Shown in pieces: positions 8,490-18,740 of a stretch of 64,000 nucleotides of DNA (position 1 is the stretch's first letter; every line of letters starts with the position of its first letter). Made by a program: the position numbers and the translations under genes. Source of the DNA: an uncultured Lachnospiraceae bacterium. GTDB lineage: Bacteria > Bacillota > Clostridia > Lachnospirales > Lachnospiraceae. The notes under the pieces were generated by a model. That model searched no databases. It was not told where the DNA came from and saw only the letters and a list, made by a program, of their open reading frames with translations. Location of the stretch: NCBI GenBank assembly GCA_949948715.1, contig CATLGW010000004.1, forward strand, positions 41,430-105,429. Reading direction: 5' to 3'.

Positions 8490-11400
8490 ATGGAAAGACG
8501 AGTAAAGGTATCCGAACAGAAGAAAACACTGGAGCTGTTTGAGAGGGAAACGGCCCGGTGGTTTGAGAAGGTGCTGGGAAGTCCCACCCCGGTGCAGGAA
8601 GCCGCCTGGCCGGCCATTGCTCAGGGAGGACATGTGCTGGTGTCCGCTCCCACCGGAACGGGGAAGACGTTGTCCGCCTTTCTGGTGTTTCTGGACCGCT
8701 TTAAAGAGCAGGCCCTGGCAGGGACGCTTCCGGGAAAGCTGCAGCTTATCTATGTGTCGCCCCTGAAATCTCTGGCCTCTGATATCCGTGAAAATCTAAA
8801 GAGACCCCTGGAGGGAATCGGCGGGGAGGAGCTTATCAGTGTGGCGGTCCGCACCGGGGACACGGATCAGCGGGAGAGGCAGCGTATGGTGAGAAAACCG
8901 CCCCATATCCTGATCACTACCCCGGAGTCTCTCTATCTGATGCTCACCGGGAAGGCGGGGCGCAATATGCTGTGCACGGCCCGGACCGTGATCGTGGACG
9001 AGCTTCACGCGCTGATCGACACCAAGCGTGGGGCTCATCTGATGCTGTCTCTGGCCCGGCTTGACATTCTCAGGGGGGAGCCGCTGCAGCGCATCGGACT
9101 TTCCGCCACCATCGCTCCCCTGGAGGAGGCCGCAAAATACCTGGCGCCGGAGCCTGTGAGGATTGTGGCTCCTCCCATGGAGAAAAAGGTGAGGCTTCAG
9201 GTGCTGGGTTCCTACGTGGAGTACGGAAAAAGGAGAAAGGATCCCGTCTGGCAGGAGCTCTCGGCGCTGGTTTATGAGCACTGCCAGGGGAAGCGCAGCG
9301 TCATCGCTTTTGTGGAGGGCAGGAGATATGCGGAGAAGCTGGCCTACTACGTGAATCTGCTGGGAGGGGAGGACTTCGCCCGGGTGCATCACGGGAGTCT
9401 GTCCCGGGAAAAGCGGCAGGAGACGGAAGAAGCGCTTAGGGAGGGGCGGCTTCGGCTGCTGTGCGCCACCTCCTCCATGGAGCTGGGAATCGACGTGGGG
9501 GAGATCGACCAGGTGCTGCAGGTGGGGTGCCCCAGAACCATATCCGGAACCATGCAGAGACTGGGGCGGGCGGGACATAACCCCTCCGGAGCCAGCGTAA
9601 TGTATCTTTTTCCCAGGACGGCGGCGGAGAGCGTCCAGTGCGGCATGACCGCCCAGTTGGCAAGGGAGGGGATGGTGGAGCGCATGAATCCCCCGGTGGG
9701 ATGTCTGGACGTGCTGGCCCAGCATTTGGTCTCCTTGGCTGCTTTCGGCTCTTATCGGGTGGAGGATGTGATGGAGATACTGCCCAGGGCCCTGCCCTTT
9801 GCCCGGCTCACAAGGGAGGATGTGGAATCGGTGCTTCGAATGCTTGCGGGGGACTATGAGCACGAGAGGGAGGTTCCTGCCCGTCCCCGGGTTCTGTATG
9901 ACAGGATAAACGGGACTGTGGAGGGGGACGGCTACAGCAGGATGCTGGCGCTCTCCGGGGGAGGAACCATCCCCGACAAGGGACTGTATACCGTGCGGAC
10001 GGAAGACGGGGTGAAGGTGGGGGAGGCGGATGAGGAGTTCGTCTATGAGACCCGGCTGGGCGACCGTTTTATCCTGGGTGCCTTTGCCTGGCGGGTGGTG
10101 CATATCGGCCGGGATTTTGTGACGGTGACCCAGGCTCCTGCGGAAGGGGCCAGGCTTCCCTTCTGGAAGGGGGAGATCAAGGGAAGGGACAAGGAGACGG
10201 GAACCGCCTTCGGACGGATCCTGCGCTCTCTCGGGGAGGCCTCGGGGGGAGGCAGACTGCAGGAGGCTCTGGAGGAGCTGGGGCTGAATCAGGCGGCGGC
10301 CGTTCCGGCCGCGGAATATCTGATGAGACAGATTGCGGTCACGGGAGGGCTGCCGGATGACAGGACGATTTTGGCGGAGCATTTCAGGGACCAGTCGGGA
10401 AAGTGCCAGCTCATGTTCCATTCGGTATACGGCGGCCGTATCAACGGCCCGCTGTCGCTCTTAGCCGCCTGGAAGGCCGGGGAGGAGCTGGGAGAACATG
10501 TGGGAAGCGTGGATGAGGAGGACGGATTCCTGCTCTATTCCTACGGGGAGGGTGAACTGCCCCAGGGCCTGCTGCACCGGATTGCCCCGGAGTCTGTGGA
10601 GGCTGTTTTGTCCGTTCTTCTCCCGGGGACGCCCCTTTTCAACATGGCCTTTCGATACAACTGCGGCAGAGCCCTTATGACGGGGGTGCGGGGAGGAAAG
10701 AGGCAGCCGCTGTGGATGCAGAGGCTGCGCAGCGCGGAAATGCTGGAGCAGGTCATGGGGAGGGCGGAGCATCCGCTGATCAGGGAGACTACCCGGGAAT
10801 GCATGGAACAGCTCTGGGATGTGCAGGGACTTAAGGAGTTGCTTTTAGGGATCCGCCTGGGCCAAATCTCGGTGAGGGAGATATACACGGAGATTCCCTC
10901 CCCCATGTCCCTGCCGCTGCAATGGGCCCAGGAGGCGGGGGAGATGTACGATTACTGGCCCACCTTCCGGGGAATGCACGCCAAGGTGGAGGAGGCGCTG
11001 AAGGGGGAGAAAAATCAGATTACCCCGGGGGAGGCGGAGCTTGTGGAGGCACAGTCCAGGGAGAGGCTTCCGGAGGACGAAAGGCAGCTTCACTCCCTTC
11101 TCATGGCGGAGGGAGACCTGGCGGCGGGAGAGCTGGACATTCCTGTGGAATGGCTGGAGAATCTGGCGCAGGAGGGGAGGGCCGTCTATCTGGAGCAGGG
11201 ACTGTGGATAGCGGCGGAGCAGGAGGAGGCCTACCGCGCGGCCTTTGGGGATCCTGGGGGCGGGGAGGCGCTGCGAATTCTGCGGCGTATGCTTCGCTTC
11301 CGGGGCGGCGCGGACGTCCGGCGGGCCGCTCTGCGGTACGGATGGACCCAGGAGGAAGCCCGCAGACTGTTGGAGAAGCTGTGCCGACAGAAAGAAGCGG

Positions 11401-12635
11401 CCGCCCATGGGGAGGGGGAGGAGACTGTCTATTACCATGGGAAGGTTTATGACAGGGCGAGGGCTAAGACCCTGCGAAGCCGCAGGGAGGAGATCTCCAC
11501 CTGTCCCGCCTCCGCCTACGGGGCGCTGTTACTCTCCCGCATGGGAAGCTCGGCTCCTCCCCGGGAGCGTCTCAGGGAGGCCGTCCGGTCTTTGGAGGGG
11601 ACGGCGTTTCCGGCGGCGCTGTGGGAGGAGGTGCTGCTGCCCGCCAGGGTGAGAAATTACAGGGAAGGGCTGCTGGATGAATTTCTGGCCGAGGGGGAAT
11701 ATTTCTGGCATATGGAGGCGGAGGGCAGACTTATGTTTGACAGGGTGGAGCGGACGGATTGGGATATTCCGCCCCGGGTGCCCTGGGAGGAGCTGTCTTG
11801 GCAGGAACGGATTCTGGCGGAGACCCTTTCCAGGCGGGGAGCCAGCTTTCTGCAGACCCTGGGAGGCGCTTTGGAGGGAGATTCTCCCTACGACGCCCTG
11901 TTTTCTCTGATGGAGAGGGGGATTGTGTGCGCCGACAGCTTTGCCCCGGTGCGGCATCTGCTGCACCGGAAAAGGACCGAACGGGCGGCGGCAAGACAGC
12001 GGGTGGGAGCCCGGGTGAAAGCTGTGAGCGGCGGACGCTTCGATCTGGTCAGGCCTCTTTTGCCACTCCCGGTGCAGGAGGCCGTGGACCGGTGCTTTGA
12101 CCGGTATATCATTCTGTCCAGGGAAACGGCCGCCGCCTGCGGCCTGTCCTGGCAGGAGGCGCTGTCCCTTTTACGGATCCAAGAATACACCGGACAGGTG
12201 AGAAGAGGATATTTTGTGGAAGGGCTCTCGGGGGCACAGTTTCTCAGAAGCGGAGATTTTGAGTGGGTCATCGCCTGTCTGAGAAAACCCCAGAGTGAGA
12301 CGGTCTGGCTGAATGCGGCGGACCCTATACAGCCCTGGGGGAAGCTTTTTCCCCACAGGGAGGGCAGGGGATTTGTCAATGTGCCGGGCACGGCGGCGGC
12401 GCTTCGGGACGGTCTGCCCGCGGCCGTCTTTGAGAGGCAGGGGAAGACCCTGCGGGTTTTTGAGCGGGAGGGGCTGGAGGAGGCTCTGGCTCTGTTTGCC
12501 CGGGAGTTCGCCGAGGGGAGGATTTTTACGAACAGAAAGCGAATCCTGGTGTCCGAATATCCCCCGGACGCGGCCCCGGCTTTGGCGGAAGCCGGTTTTC
12601 TAAAGGAGATGCAGGATTACGTGCTGTATAAATAG
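8490..12635 (+). CDS. lhr: Lhr-type DEAD/DEAH-box ATP-dependent helicase
   Basis: A 1381-residue superfamily 2 helicase. Walker A is SAPTGTGKT (residues 52-60), the DEAH-like box is VDELHAL (near 170), motif III is LSATIA, and motif VI lies in QRLGRAGHNPSG. The long C-terminal half fits the winged-helix, beta-barrel and C-terminal domains of Lhr helicases, including an ALMTGVRGGKRQPLW-type segment. Full-length Lhr is about 1500 residues, so this is slightly short but complete. Lhr proteins unwind RNA-DNA hybrids and DNA in repair. The ribosome site before ATG 8490 is weak (AGAGAG about 11 bases upstream). Confidence 0.88.
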   Translation: MERRVKVSEQKKTLELFERETARWFEKVLGSPTPVQEAAWPAIAQGGHVLVSAPTGTGKTLSAFLVFLDRFKEQALAGTLPGKLQLIYVSPLKSLASDIRENLKRPLEGIGGEELISVAVRTGDTDQRERQRMVRKPPHILITTPESLYLMLTGKAGRNMLCTARTVIVDELHALIDTKRGAHLMLSLARLDILRGEPLQRIGLSATIAPLEEAAKYLAPEPVRIVAPPMEKKVRLQVLGSYVEYGKRRKDPVWQELSALVYEHCQGKRSVIAFVEGRRYAEKLAYYVNLLGGEDFARVHHGSLSREKRQETEEALREGRLRLLCATSSMELGIDVGEIDQVLQVGCPRTISGTMQRLGRAGHNPSGASVMYLFPRTAAESVQCGMTAQLAREGMVERMNPPVGCLDVLAQHLVSLAAFGSYRVEDVMEILPRALPFARLTREDVESVLRMLAGDYEHEREVPARPRVLYDRINGTVEGDGYSRMLALSGGGTIPDKGLYTVRTEDGVKVGEADEEFVYETRLGDRFILGAFAWRVVHIGRDFVTVTQAPAEGARLPFWKGEIKGRDKETGTAFGRILRSLGEASGGGRLQEALEELGLNQAAAVPAAEYLMRQIAVTGGLPDDRTILAEHFRDQSGKCQLMFHSVYGGRINGPLSLLAAWKAGEELGEHVGSVDEEDGFLLYSYGEGELPQGLLHRIAPESVEAVLSVLLPGTPLFNMAFRYNCGRALMTGVRGGKRQPLWMQRLRSAEMLEQVMGRAEHPLIRETTRECMEQLWDVQGLKELLLGIRLGQISVREIYTEIPSPMSLPLQWAQEAGEMYDYWPTFRGMHAKVEEALKGEKNQITPGEAELVEAQSRERLPEDERQLHSLLMAEGDLAAGELDIPVEWLENLAQEGRAVYLEQGLWIAAEQEEAYRAAFGDPGGGEALRILRRMLRFRGGADVRRAALRYGWTQEEARRLLEKLCRQKEAAAHGEGEETVYYHGKVYDRARAKTLRSRREEISTCPASAYGALLLSRMGSSAPPRERLREAVRSLEGTAFPAALWEEVLLPARVRNYREGLLDEFLAEGEYFWHMEAEGRLMFDRVERTDWDIPPRVPWEELSWQERILAETLSRRGASFLQTLGGALEGDSPYDALFSLMERGIVCADSFAPVRHLLHRKRTERAAARQRVGARVKAVSGGRFDLVRPLLPLPVQEAVDRCFDRYIILSRETAAACGLSWQEALSLLRIQEYTGQVRRGYFVEGLSGAQFLRSGDFEWVIACLRKPQSETVWLNAADPIQPWGKLFPHREGRGFVNVPGTAAALRDGLPAAVFERQGKTLRVFEREGLEEALALFAREFAEGRIFTNRKRILVSEYPPDAAPALAEAGFLKEMQDYVLYK

Positions 12636-12764
12636 TCCCGTCCGTTGACGGTTACCGCAAAAGAAGATAAACTGTTTTCCGGGGACCGGTCAGGCACAGG
12701 GAACCATAACAATGACGGATAGGAGGTTTGAGCCAGAGAGCGAAAGGAGCTTTGGCGAAGCGGT

Positions 12765-14732
12765 ATGAGGAAGATTCAGACCAAGATTATGCTGTTGGTG
12801 GCGTTGGTGGCGGTGGGCGTCACGTTGTTTAGTTGTTATCAGGGAGCCGTGATCACAAGGCAATCCACCACGGAAGCCATCGAGAAAAATGTGATGGAGA
12901 CTGCCGAGCTGGCGGCGCTGGCGGCACAGAACATGATTGCCACCTACACTCTGACCATTGCGGAGATGGCTTCTAATCCGGTGCTCTCGGACAGAGACGC
13001 CACCGCAGAGGAGAAGCAGCTCTTTTTGCAGGGCAGGGCGGACGCTTATTATATGAGAGCCGGGGGAATGACGGATGGGAACGGGTTTGACGCCTATCAT
13101 GAGGTGGATGTCTCCGGGGAGCCCTTCTTCCAGGCGGCCATACAGGGGGAGAATTATATGTCTGCGCCCTATATCGAGGGAGATGACATGTATCTGATGG
13201 TTTCGGCGCCGATCATGAAGGGCGATGAGATTTTGGGCATCGTGTACTTTCAGTGTGATACCTATATTCTGCGTTCCATTGTGGAGGGCATAAAGATCGG
13301 AGAGAAAGGGGATGCCTACATTCTGGATAAGGAGGGAAATACTATCGCCTACGAGGATGAACGGCTGGTGCTTAACCGGGAGAATGTCATAAGAGAGTCG
13401 GCGCAGAATCCAAAGGATCCGGATCTTGCGGTGTTGGCTGCTATCGAGAAGCGGATGGTGGCAGGGGAAAGCGGCGTTGAGAAATATACTTATGTCTCGG
13501 ACCATACCAAGAATATCCAGGGCTATGCGCCCATCCAGGGAACGGACGGCTGGAGCATTGCGGTCACAATCAACGAGGACGAGTTTATGCGCTCTGCCTA
13601 TGAGGGCAATATGATGCAGTTTCTGGTCTGTGCGGCGATGTGCGCGGCAGTGGTTTTGATTTCCTTCGGAGTCAGCCGCTCCATTGCGGGTCCTGTCAGC
13701 CGCTGTGCCGGCCGTCTGCAGCAGCTCTCCGAGGGGGATTTGAAAAGCCCTGTGCCCTTGGTGACCGGCAGGGACGAGGTTCGCGTGCTGGCGGACTCCA
13801 CCAAAAATCTGGTGGAGAAATTCAGGGGCATTGTGGGGGACATGGGCATGGTGCTGGGAAGCATTGCCGACGGCGACCTGACAAAGAGCAGCGACGGAGT
13901 TCACTATGCCGGGGATTTCCGGGAGCTGCATCAGTATCTTAAGATGATCGACGAAAAGCTCAATCAGACTCTGGGGGGAATTGTATCCACGGCGGCTTGT
14001 GTGTCGGGCGGCTCGGCTCAGATGGCAGCAGCCAGCGAGAGTCTTTCTCAGGGAGCGCTGGAACAGTCGGGAGCCGTGGAGCAGCTTTCTGTTACCATGG
14101 AGGATATGGACCGAGATGCCAGGAGGATCGCTTCGCTCACGGAGGATACCAAGGAGTCGGTGGGCAGCGCCGGCTCTCAGCTTCAGGAGAGCAGCCGGTA
14201 TATTGAGAGTCTGAACGAGGCCATGAACAGAATCACTGCCTCCACCAATGAAATCAGCCGCATCATAGACGCCATAGACGATATTGCGCGGCAGACCAAC
14301 ATACTGTCCCTGAACGCCTCGGTGGAAGCAGCCCGGGCAGGAGAGGCGGGCAGAGGCTTTGCGGTGGTGGCCGGGGAGGTGCGGGAGCTGGCTGAAAAGT
14401 CTGCCCAGGCCGCCAAGGCTACCATGGAGCTGATACATAATTCCACGGAGGCGGTGGAGAGCGGAAGCCGGGTGGTGGAGAAGGTGACAGGCTCCGTGGC
14501 GAATGTGACGGCGATTTTTGAGGAGATCACCGAGCAGAGCAGGACCGTGGCGGAGGCGGTGGAACGTCAGACGGCGGCCATCGGACAGGCGGCCCAGGGA
14601 ATCGGTCAGATATCCGATGTAGTGCAGTCCAATTCCTCGGCGGCGGAGGAGAACGCTGCCACCAGCAGACAGCTTTCCGGCCAGGCGGCCGGGCTCAGAC
14701 GGCTTGTCAGCAGCTTCTCACTTCGCAGATAA
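12765..14732 (+). CDS. Methyl-accepting chemotaxis protein with dCache-type sensor
   Basis: A 655-residue receptor. An N-terminal membrane helix (about residues 7-28) is followed by a periplasmic-side region of about 250 residues with a double-Cache look ([27 protein letters not shown]). A second helix lies near 284-304, then a HAMP domain and a signalling domain. The hairpin tip is [20 protein letters not shown], which identifies an MCP. The ATG at 12765 lies 15 bases after AAGGAG, rather far. No che or fla genes are in the window. The Cache domain suggests a small-molecule ligand such as an amino acid or organic acid. Confidence 0.93.
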   Translation: MRKIQTKIMLLVALVAVGVTLFSCYQGAVITRQSTTEAIEKNVMETAELAALAAQNMIATYTLTIAEMASNPVLSDRDATAEEKQLFLQGRADAYYMRAGGMTDGNGFDAYHEVDVSGEPFFQAAIQGENYMSAPYIEGDDMYLMVSAPIMKGDEILGIVYFQCDTYILRSIVEGIKIGEKGDAYILDKEGNTIAYEDERLVLNRENVIRESAQNPKDPDLAVLAAIEKRMVAGESGVEKYTYVSDHTKNIQGYAPIQGTDGWSIAVTINEDEFMRSAYEGNMMQFLVCAAMCAAVVLISFGVSRSIAGPVSRCAGRLQQLSEGDLKSPVPLVTGRDEVRVLADSTKNLVEKFRGIVGDMGMVLGSIADGDLTKSSDGVHYAGDFRELHQYLKMIDEKLNQTLGGIVSTAACVSGGSAQMAAASESLSQGALEQSGAVEQLSVTMEDMDRDARRIASLTEDTKESVGSAGSQLQESSRYIESLNEAMNRITASTNEISRIIDAIDDIARQTNILSLNASVEAARAGEAGRGFAVVAGEVRELAEKSAQAAKATMELIHNSTEAVESGSRVVEKVTGSVANVTAIFEEITEQSRTVAEAVERQTAAIGQAAQGIGQISDVVQSNSSAAEENAATSRQLSGQAAGLRRLVSSFSLRR

Positions 14733-14742
14733 TATCTGACCT

Positions 14743-14859
14743 ATGCGGAATTCAAAAACAAAACAGCATCATCCCGAATGGCGCCCATGGAATGACCGGA
14801 AGCGAAGCGGCCGGGAATTCCATGCCCGGAGAGGTGCCGGGAGGGAGGATGCGGAACTC
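14743..14859 (+). repeat. Diverged single copy of the 106-bp intergenic repeat
   Basis: It begins ATGCGGAA at 14743 and ends at a second ATGCGGAACT at 14849, a unit of exactly 106 bases as in the array at 2670-2895. Matching segments in the same order include ACAGCATC near the left end and a GTGC(T/C)GGGAGGG run just before the right boundary. The centre differs but again holds an inverted repeat (CATGGAAT 14786-14793 with ATTCCATG 14817-14824). It also sits directly before a ribosome site, here that of the GH42 gene. Confidence 0.7.
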
Positions 14860-14876
14860 AAAATCAGGAGGCCACT

Positions 14877-16832
14877 ATGAAATTCGGCGTATGCTATTAT
14901 CCGGAGCACTGGGACAGGAAGGAGTGGCGGGACCATGCCCGTCTGATGCGGGAGGCGGGCTTTAATACGGCCAGGCTGGCGGATTTTGCCTGGGGCGTTC
15001 TGGAGCCGGAGGAGGGGAGGTATGACTTTTCCCTTCTGGACGAGGCTGTCGCGGTTCTGGGGGAGGAGGGCCTGGATGTCATCCTCTGTACTCCCACCGC
15101 CGGGCCTCCCAAATGGCTGGCGGACAGATATGACATTTTGCAGAATGACCGCTACGGCCGCCCGGCGGGCTGGGGCTCCCGCAGGGAGGGCTGCGCCAAC
15201 AAGGCGGATTTTTGCAGGTTCAGCGCTTTGATCACGGATGAAATGGCCAGGCATTATGGGGATCATCCCAAAGTGGCGGCATGGCAGATCGACAATGAAT
15301 TCGGCTGCCACGCTTCCGCCAGGTGTTACTGCGAGCAGTGCAGGAGAGCTTTTTCGCGGTGGCTTGCGGAAAAATACGGTGAGATAGAGAATCTGAACCG
15401 GGCCTGGGGGACGGTGTTTTGGAGCCATCAGTATGCCTCCTTTGAGGACGTGATATTGCCGGCGTACAATGCCTGTGAGCCGGAAAATGCCCAGAGCTGG
15501 TCCCATAATCCTTCCCTGGATATGGAATACAGACGGTTTGCCTCTGATTCCTGGGTGAATTACCAGAAAATGCAGACGGATATTATCAGGAAATATACGG
15601 ATCAGCCCGTGACCCACAATATGATGGGACATTTTTCGGATATTGATTACTATGATCTGGCCAGGGGGCTTGACTTTGTGGCCTGGGATAATTACCCTGA
15701 CAATCAGTGGGGAGAGTCTGAATATGCGTATGTCTCCATGGCCCATGAGATTATGTACGGGGTAAAAAGAAAGAATTTCATTGTGGCGGAGCAGCAGTCC
15801 GGCCCCTGTGGCTGGGATGTGATGGGAGCCCAGCCGGAGCCGGGGCAGTTAAGGCTCTGGACCTATCAGGCTCTGGCTCACGGGGCGGAGGGGATACTCT
15901 ATTTCCGCTTCCGGGCTCTGCCTTACGGTATGGAACAATACTGGTACGGCGTGCTGGACCATGACGGCGTGCCCCGCAGAAGGTACTATGAGCTGCAGCG
16001 CACCGGCAGGGAGCTTGAAAAGCTTACCCCCTACATTGTGGGGAAGCACAGCAGGTATGAGGCGCTGATTGTGAGAACCTACGACAATGTGTGGGGACAT
16101 GAGATCAAGAGCCACGTGAAGGGCTTTGACTATCGAAGTCTTCTCTATGAGTATTACAGAGCCAACGCCCGGCTTAATATACCCACGGCGGTTTCCGTAG
16201 GAAATTATGAGGATTACAGGGCGGTCTATATGCCCGCCTACAATATCGTGCACCGCGGGGAGCTGGAGGCCGTGGCAGAATATGTGAAAGAGGGCGGGAC
16301 TTTAGTGGTCACCTTCAGAAGCGGCGGCAGGGACCCGGAGAATAATCTCTTTACCGATACGCTGCCCTGCGCCTTTAGGGAGCTGGCGGGTATAGAGGTG
16401 GAGGAATTCGCTCCCCTGCGAAAGCCGGTGGGGGTGGAAGGGCTTGTGCAATGTGCTGCCAGGCTGTGGTGCGATGTGATAAAGCCTGTCACCGCCCGGG
16501 TGCTGTGCACCTATAGGGACTGCTATTTTCAGGGAAAGGCCGCCGTCACAGTCAATGCTTACGGAAAGGGGAAGGTGTATTATGTGGGCTGCGACCTGGA
16601 GGCGGAGGCTCTGGAAGAGCTGGTGCGCCACATCTCCTCTCAGGCGGGGATTGCCGTGACAGAGGCCCCCCGGGGGGTGGAGATCCTGCGCAGGGAGGAC
16701 TGCACGGCGGTGCTCAATTACAATGATTACGAGGTGCAGACACCGGTTGCGGGACGGAATCTGCTGACCGGGGAGACTTTTACGGGAAAACTGGAGGGGT
16801 ATGGGGCAGTGTTTATAAAGGAGGGCATTTAA
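14877..16832 (+). CDS. GH42 family beta-galactosidase
   Basis: A 651-residue enzyme with AGGAGG 7 bases before ATG 14877. The start MKFGVCYYPEHWDRKEW and the order of blocks match GH42: a TIM barrel with acid/base Glu141 in QIDNEFG and nucleophile Glu305 in FIVAEQQSG, then a trimerisation domain and a small beta domain. A cysteine cluster after the acid/base (CHASARCYCEQC) matches the zinc site of many GH42 enzymes. There is no signal peptide, so it probably acts in the cytoplasm on imported galactosides. It has no transporter next to it. Confidence 0.92.
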   Translation: MKFGVCYYPEHWDRKEWRDHARLMREAGFNTARLADFAWGVLEPEEGRYDFSLLDEAVAVLGEEGLDVILCTPTAGPPKWLADRYDILQNDRYGRPAGWGSRREGCANKADFCRFSALITDEMARHYGDHPKVAAWQIDNEFGCHASARCYCEQCRRAFSRWLAEKYGEIENLNRAWGTVFWSHQYASFEDVILPAYNACEPENAQSWSHNPSLDMEYRRFASDSWVNYQKMQTDIIRKYTDQPVTHNMMGHFSDIDYYDLARGLDFVAWDNYPDNQWGESEYAYVSMAHEIMYGVKRKNFIVAEQQSGPCGWDVMGAQPEPGQLRLWTYQALAHGAEGILYFRFRALPYGMEQYWYGVLDHDGVPRRRYYELQRTGRELEKLTPYIVGKHSRYEALIVRTYDNVWGHEIKSHVKGFDYRSLLYEYYRANARLNIPTAVSVGNYEDYRAVYMPAYNIVHRGELEAVAEYVKEGGTLVVTFRSGGRDPENNLFTDTLPCAFRELAGIEVEEFAPLRKPVGVEGLVQCAARLWCDVIKPVTARVLCTYRDCYFQGKAAVTVNAYGKGKVYYVGCDLEAEALEELVRHISSQAGIAVTEAPRGVEILRREDCTAVLNYNDYEVQTPVAGRNLLTGETFTGKLEGYGAVFIKEGI

Positions 16833-16864
16833 CCGGGTTTTCCGGCGGGCCTTCACGGATTTAT

Positions 16865-16893
16865 TTGCAATATCCTTCAATCTATGGTATCCT
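16865..16893 (+). promoter_or_regulatory. Candidate promoter of the GGDEF gene
   Basis: TTGCAA at 16865-16870 and TATCCT at 16888-16893 with a 17-base spacer, about 40 bases before the start codon at 16935. Confidence 0.4.
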
Positions 16894-16934
16894 TTTGTTA
16901 TTACAAGCTGACACATTTTACGGAGAGAACGGCA

Positions 16935-18734
16935 ATGGATCACAGAAATATTACGGGCTACGGGAGCGTGCCCGGGGAATATCTGATGTATCGCGGTAAG
17001 GCTTCTCTGGGAAGCGGTTTTTATCTTGCCAATTACGACGAAAGGTTTTATCACTATATCGGTATGGCCAGAAGCTTCCAGTCTGTCCCCGAGTTTATAC
17101 ATCCCGACGACGTAGATGCGTTTCTGGAGGCGGTGCCGCGGCTGGATCAATGTCCGCAGCATTTGATTCTTCGTCTTTTGAGCGTCAATGACCAGTATCG
17201 CCTGTTCCATGTGTTGATGAAATATAACGGTAAGGTGCTGGACGGCTTTCGATCCTTTGATATATGTGCGACCCAGATTATGGCCATCACTGACAAATAC
17301 ATGGACTATCTGAACCTGGTTGAAAAGTACAGGGGCTTTATGACGCTCTTTGACGGTATCTTTCTGGAGTATGAGTACGGCACGGATATGCTGAAGTTCT
17401 ATGAGTACAGGAACAGGCAGAGCCGGGTGGTATTCCACGCTCCGTTGGAGGAGTTCAGACAGCAGGTGGAGGAAAATGCCCGCCTCAGCCAGGAGCAGAA
17501 GGCGGAATTTCAGATTATGTACGAGATGCTCCGAAAGGGCAGAGATCACGCCAAGGTGGATGTGGACGCCGCGCTCTTTTTGGAGACGGAAGGGGCAGTC
17601 CGCTATGAGATCAGATTCAATATGGTCTATCAGGATGACGTCCGGGAGATGGCCATCGGTCTGGTGGATGTGATCAGCAGGAACAAGCCTAAACAGAGTT
17701 ACTATCTCACGGACAGCGCCTTTGACCCCGGCACCGGTATTCTGAATAAGCGTGCCATCAATGAATACGCCATTGAGAAGATTCAGAGTAATACTCCGGG
17801 ACTGCATCTGGTCATCATGGATGTGGATGATTTCAAGCATATCAATGATAATTTCGGTCATATGTTCGGCGACGAGGTACTTTCCCGGACGGCGGAGATT
17901 ATCAAGGGAGTGGTGAAGACCAGAGGCGCGGTTGGCCGGTTTGGCGGCGATGAATTTATGGTGGTGTTAGAGGGAATCGACTCGGAGGATACTCTTCGGA
18001 GAATAATTTCCACCATTGCCCATAACATCGAGTGGGCCTTCAGCGATGTGGAGGGACTGAAGGTGACGGCCTCCATCGGAATCTCGAAATTTCCTGACGA
18101 CGGAACCACCTATGAGGAGCTGTTCCAGAAGGCGGACAAATCCGTCTACATAGCCAAGGAGAAGGGGAAGAACCGGTACATTATCTATGACGAGAAGAAG
18201 CACGGGGCGGTGGTGAAGGAGGATGACAACCGTCTCAATATCGGGTTTAAAGCCACTGTCAGCGATGACAAGAAGAATGCGGCGGCCTCCGATATGACCA
18301 TGCGGCTCTATAGAGAGGGGACGGAAGCGCTGGTTCCCGTGATGGAGCAGATGCAGTCCTATTTTGACATCGACGGCATTGCCGTTTACACAGGGGAAAA
18401 TTTGATGCGCACCCATTCGGTGGGAAAATATGTCAATCCTATCCAGTCTCTGTCTTTTGCAAAGGATGCAGGTTATCAGGAATTCTTTGACAAGCGGGGA
18501 TTCTGCGATATGAACGCCATGCAGAAGCTGGAGAACAAGGCGCCTTTTGCTCTGGAGGAGTACAGGAAGCAGGAGAACGGGAAGTTCCTGCAGTGCCAGG
18601 CGCTTCGGGACGGGGTTCCCGTGGCGGTGGTGTCCTTTGACATTTTCAACAGAAAGACAAAGCAGGGAACCACGGATCTGGGATTGATCCGCCTGGTGGG
18701 CCGGTTGATTGCGGAAATTGCGGCGAAGGGATGA
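16935..18734 (+). CDS. GGDEF diguanylate cyclase with PAS-like and C-terminal sensor region
   Basis: A 599-residue protein. ATG 16935 has GGAGAG 7 bases upstream; the frame extends to 16884 but without a ribosome site. Residues 1-120 look PAS-like (EFIHPDDVDAFLEA). The cyclase domain spans about 262-420 with an intact GGDEF at 337-341, so it should make cyclic di-GMP from two GTP. The inhibitory RxxD site is absent: the position five residues before GGDEF reads KTRG. A C-terminal region of about 180 residues looks like a GAF-type sensor. No membrane helix is seen. The next gene starts within a few bases of its stop. Confidence 0.88.
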   Translation: MDHRNITGYGSVPGEYLMYRGKASLGSGFYLANYDERFYHYIGMARSFQSVPEFIHPDDVDAFLEAVPRLDQCPQHLILRLLSVNDQYRLFHVLMKYNGKVLDGFRSFDICATQIMAITDKYMDYLNLVEKYRGFMTLFDGIFLEYEYGTDMLKFYEYRNRQSRVVFHAPLEEFRQQVEENARLSQEQKAEFQIMYEMLRKGRDHAKVDVDAALFLETEGAVRYEIRFNMVYQDDVREMAIGLVDVISRNKPKQSYYLTDSAFDPGTGILNKRAINEYAIEKIQSNTPGLHLVIMDVDDFKHINDNFGHMFGDEVLSRTAEIIKGVVKTRGAVGRFGGDEFMVVLEGIDSEDTLRRIISTIAHNIEWAFSDVEGLKVTASIGISKFPDDGTTYEELFQKADKSVYIAKEKGKNRYIIYDEKKHGAVVKEDDNRLNIGFKATVSDDKKNAAASDMTMRLYREGTEALVPVMEQMQSYFDIDGIAVYTGENLMRTHSVGKYVNPIQSLSFAKDAGYQEFFDKRGFCDMNAMQKLENKAPFALEEYRKQENGKFLQCQALRDGVPVAVVSFDIFNRKTKQGTTDLGLIRLVGRLIAEIAAKG

Positions 18735-18740
18735 TTGGTT

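Noticed and set aside
8796..10421. 541-codon minus-strand frame opposite the helicase gene
   Set aside because: Antisense shadow; the plus strand codes for conserved helicase motifs throughout.
12690..14438. 582-codon minus-strand frame opposite the chemoreceptor gene
   Set aside because: Antisense shadow with no recognisable domain and no ribosome site.
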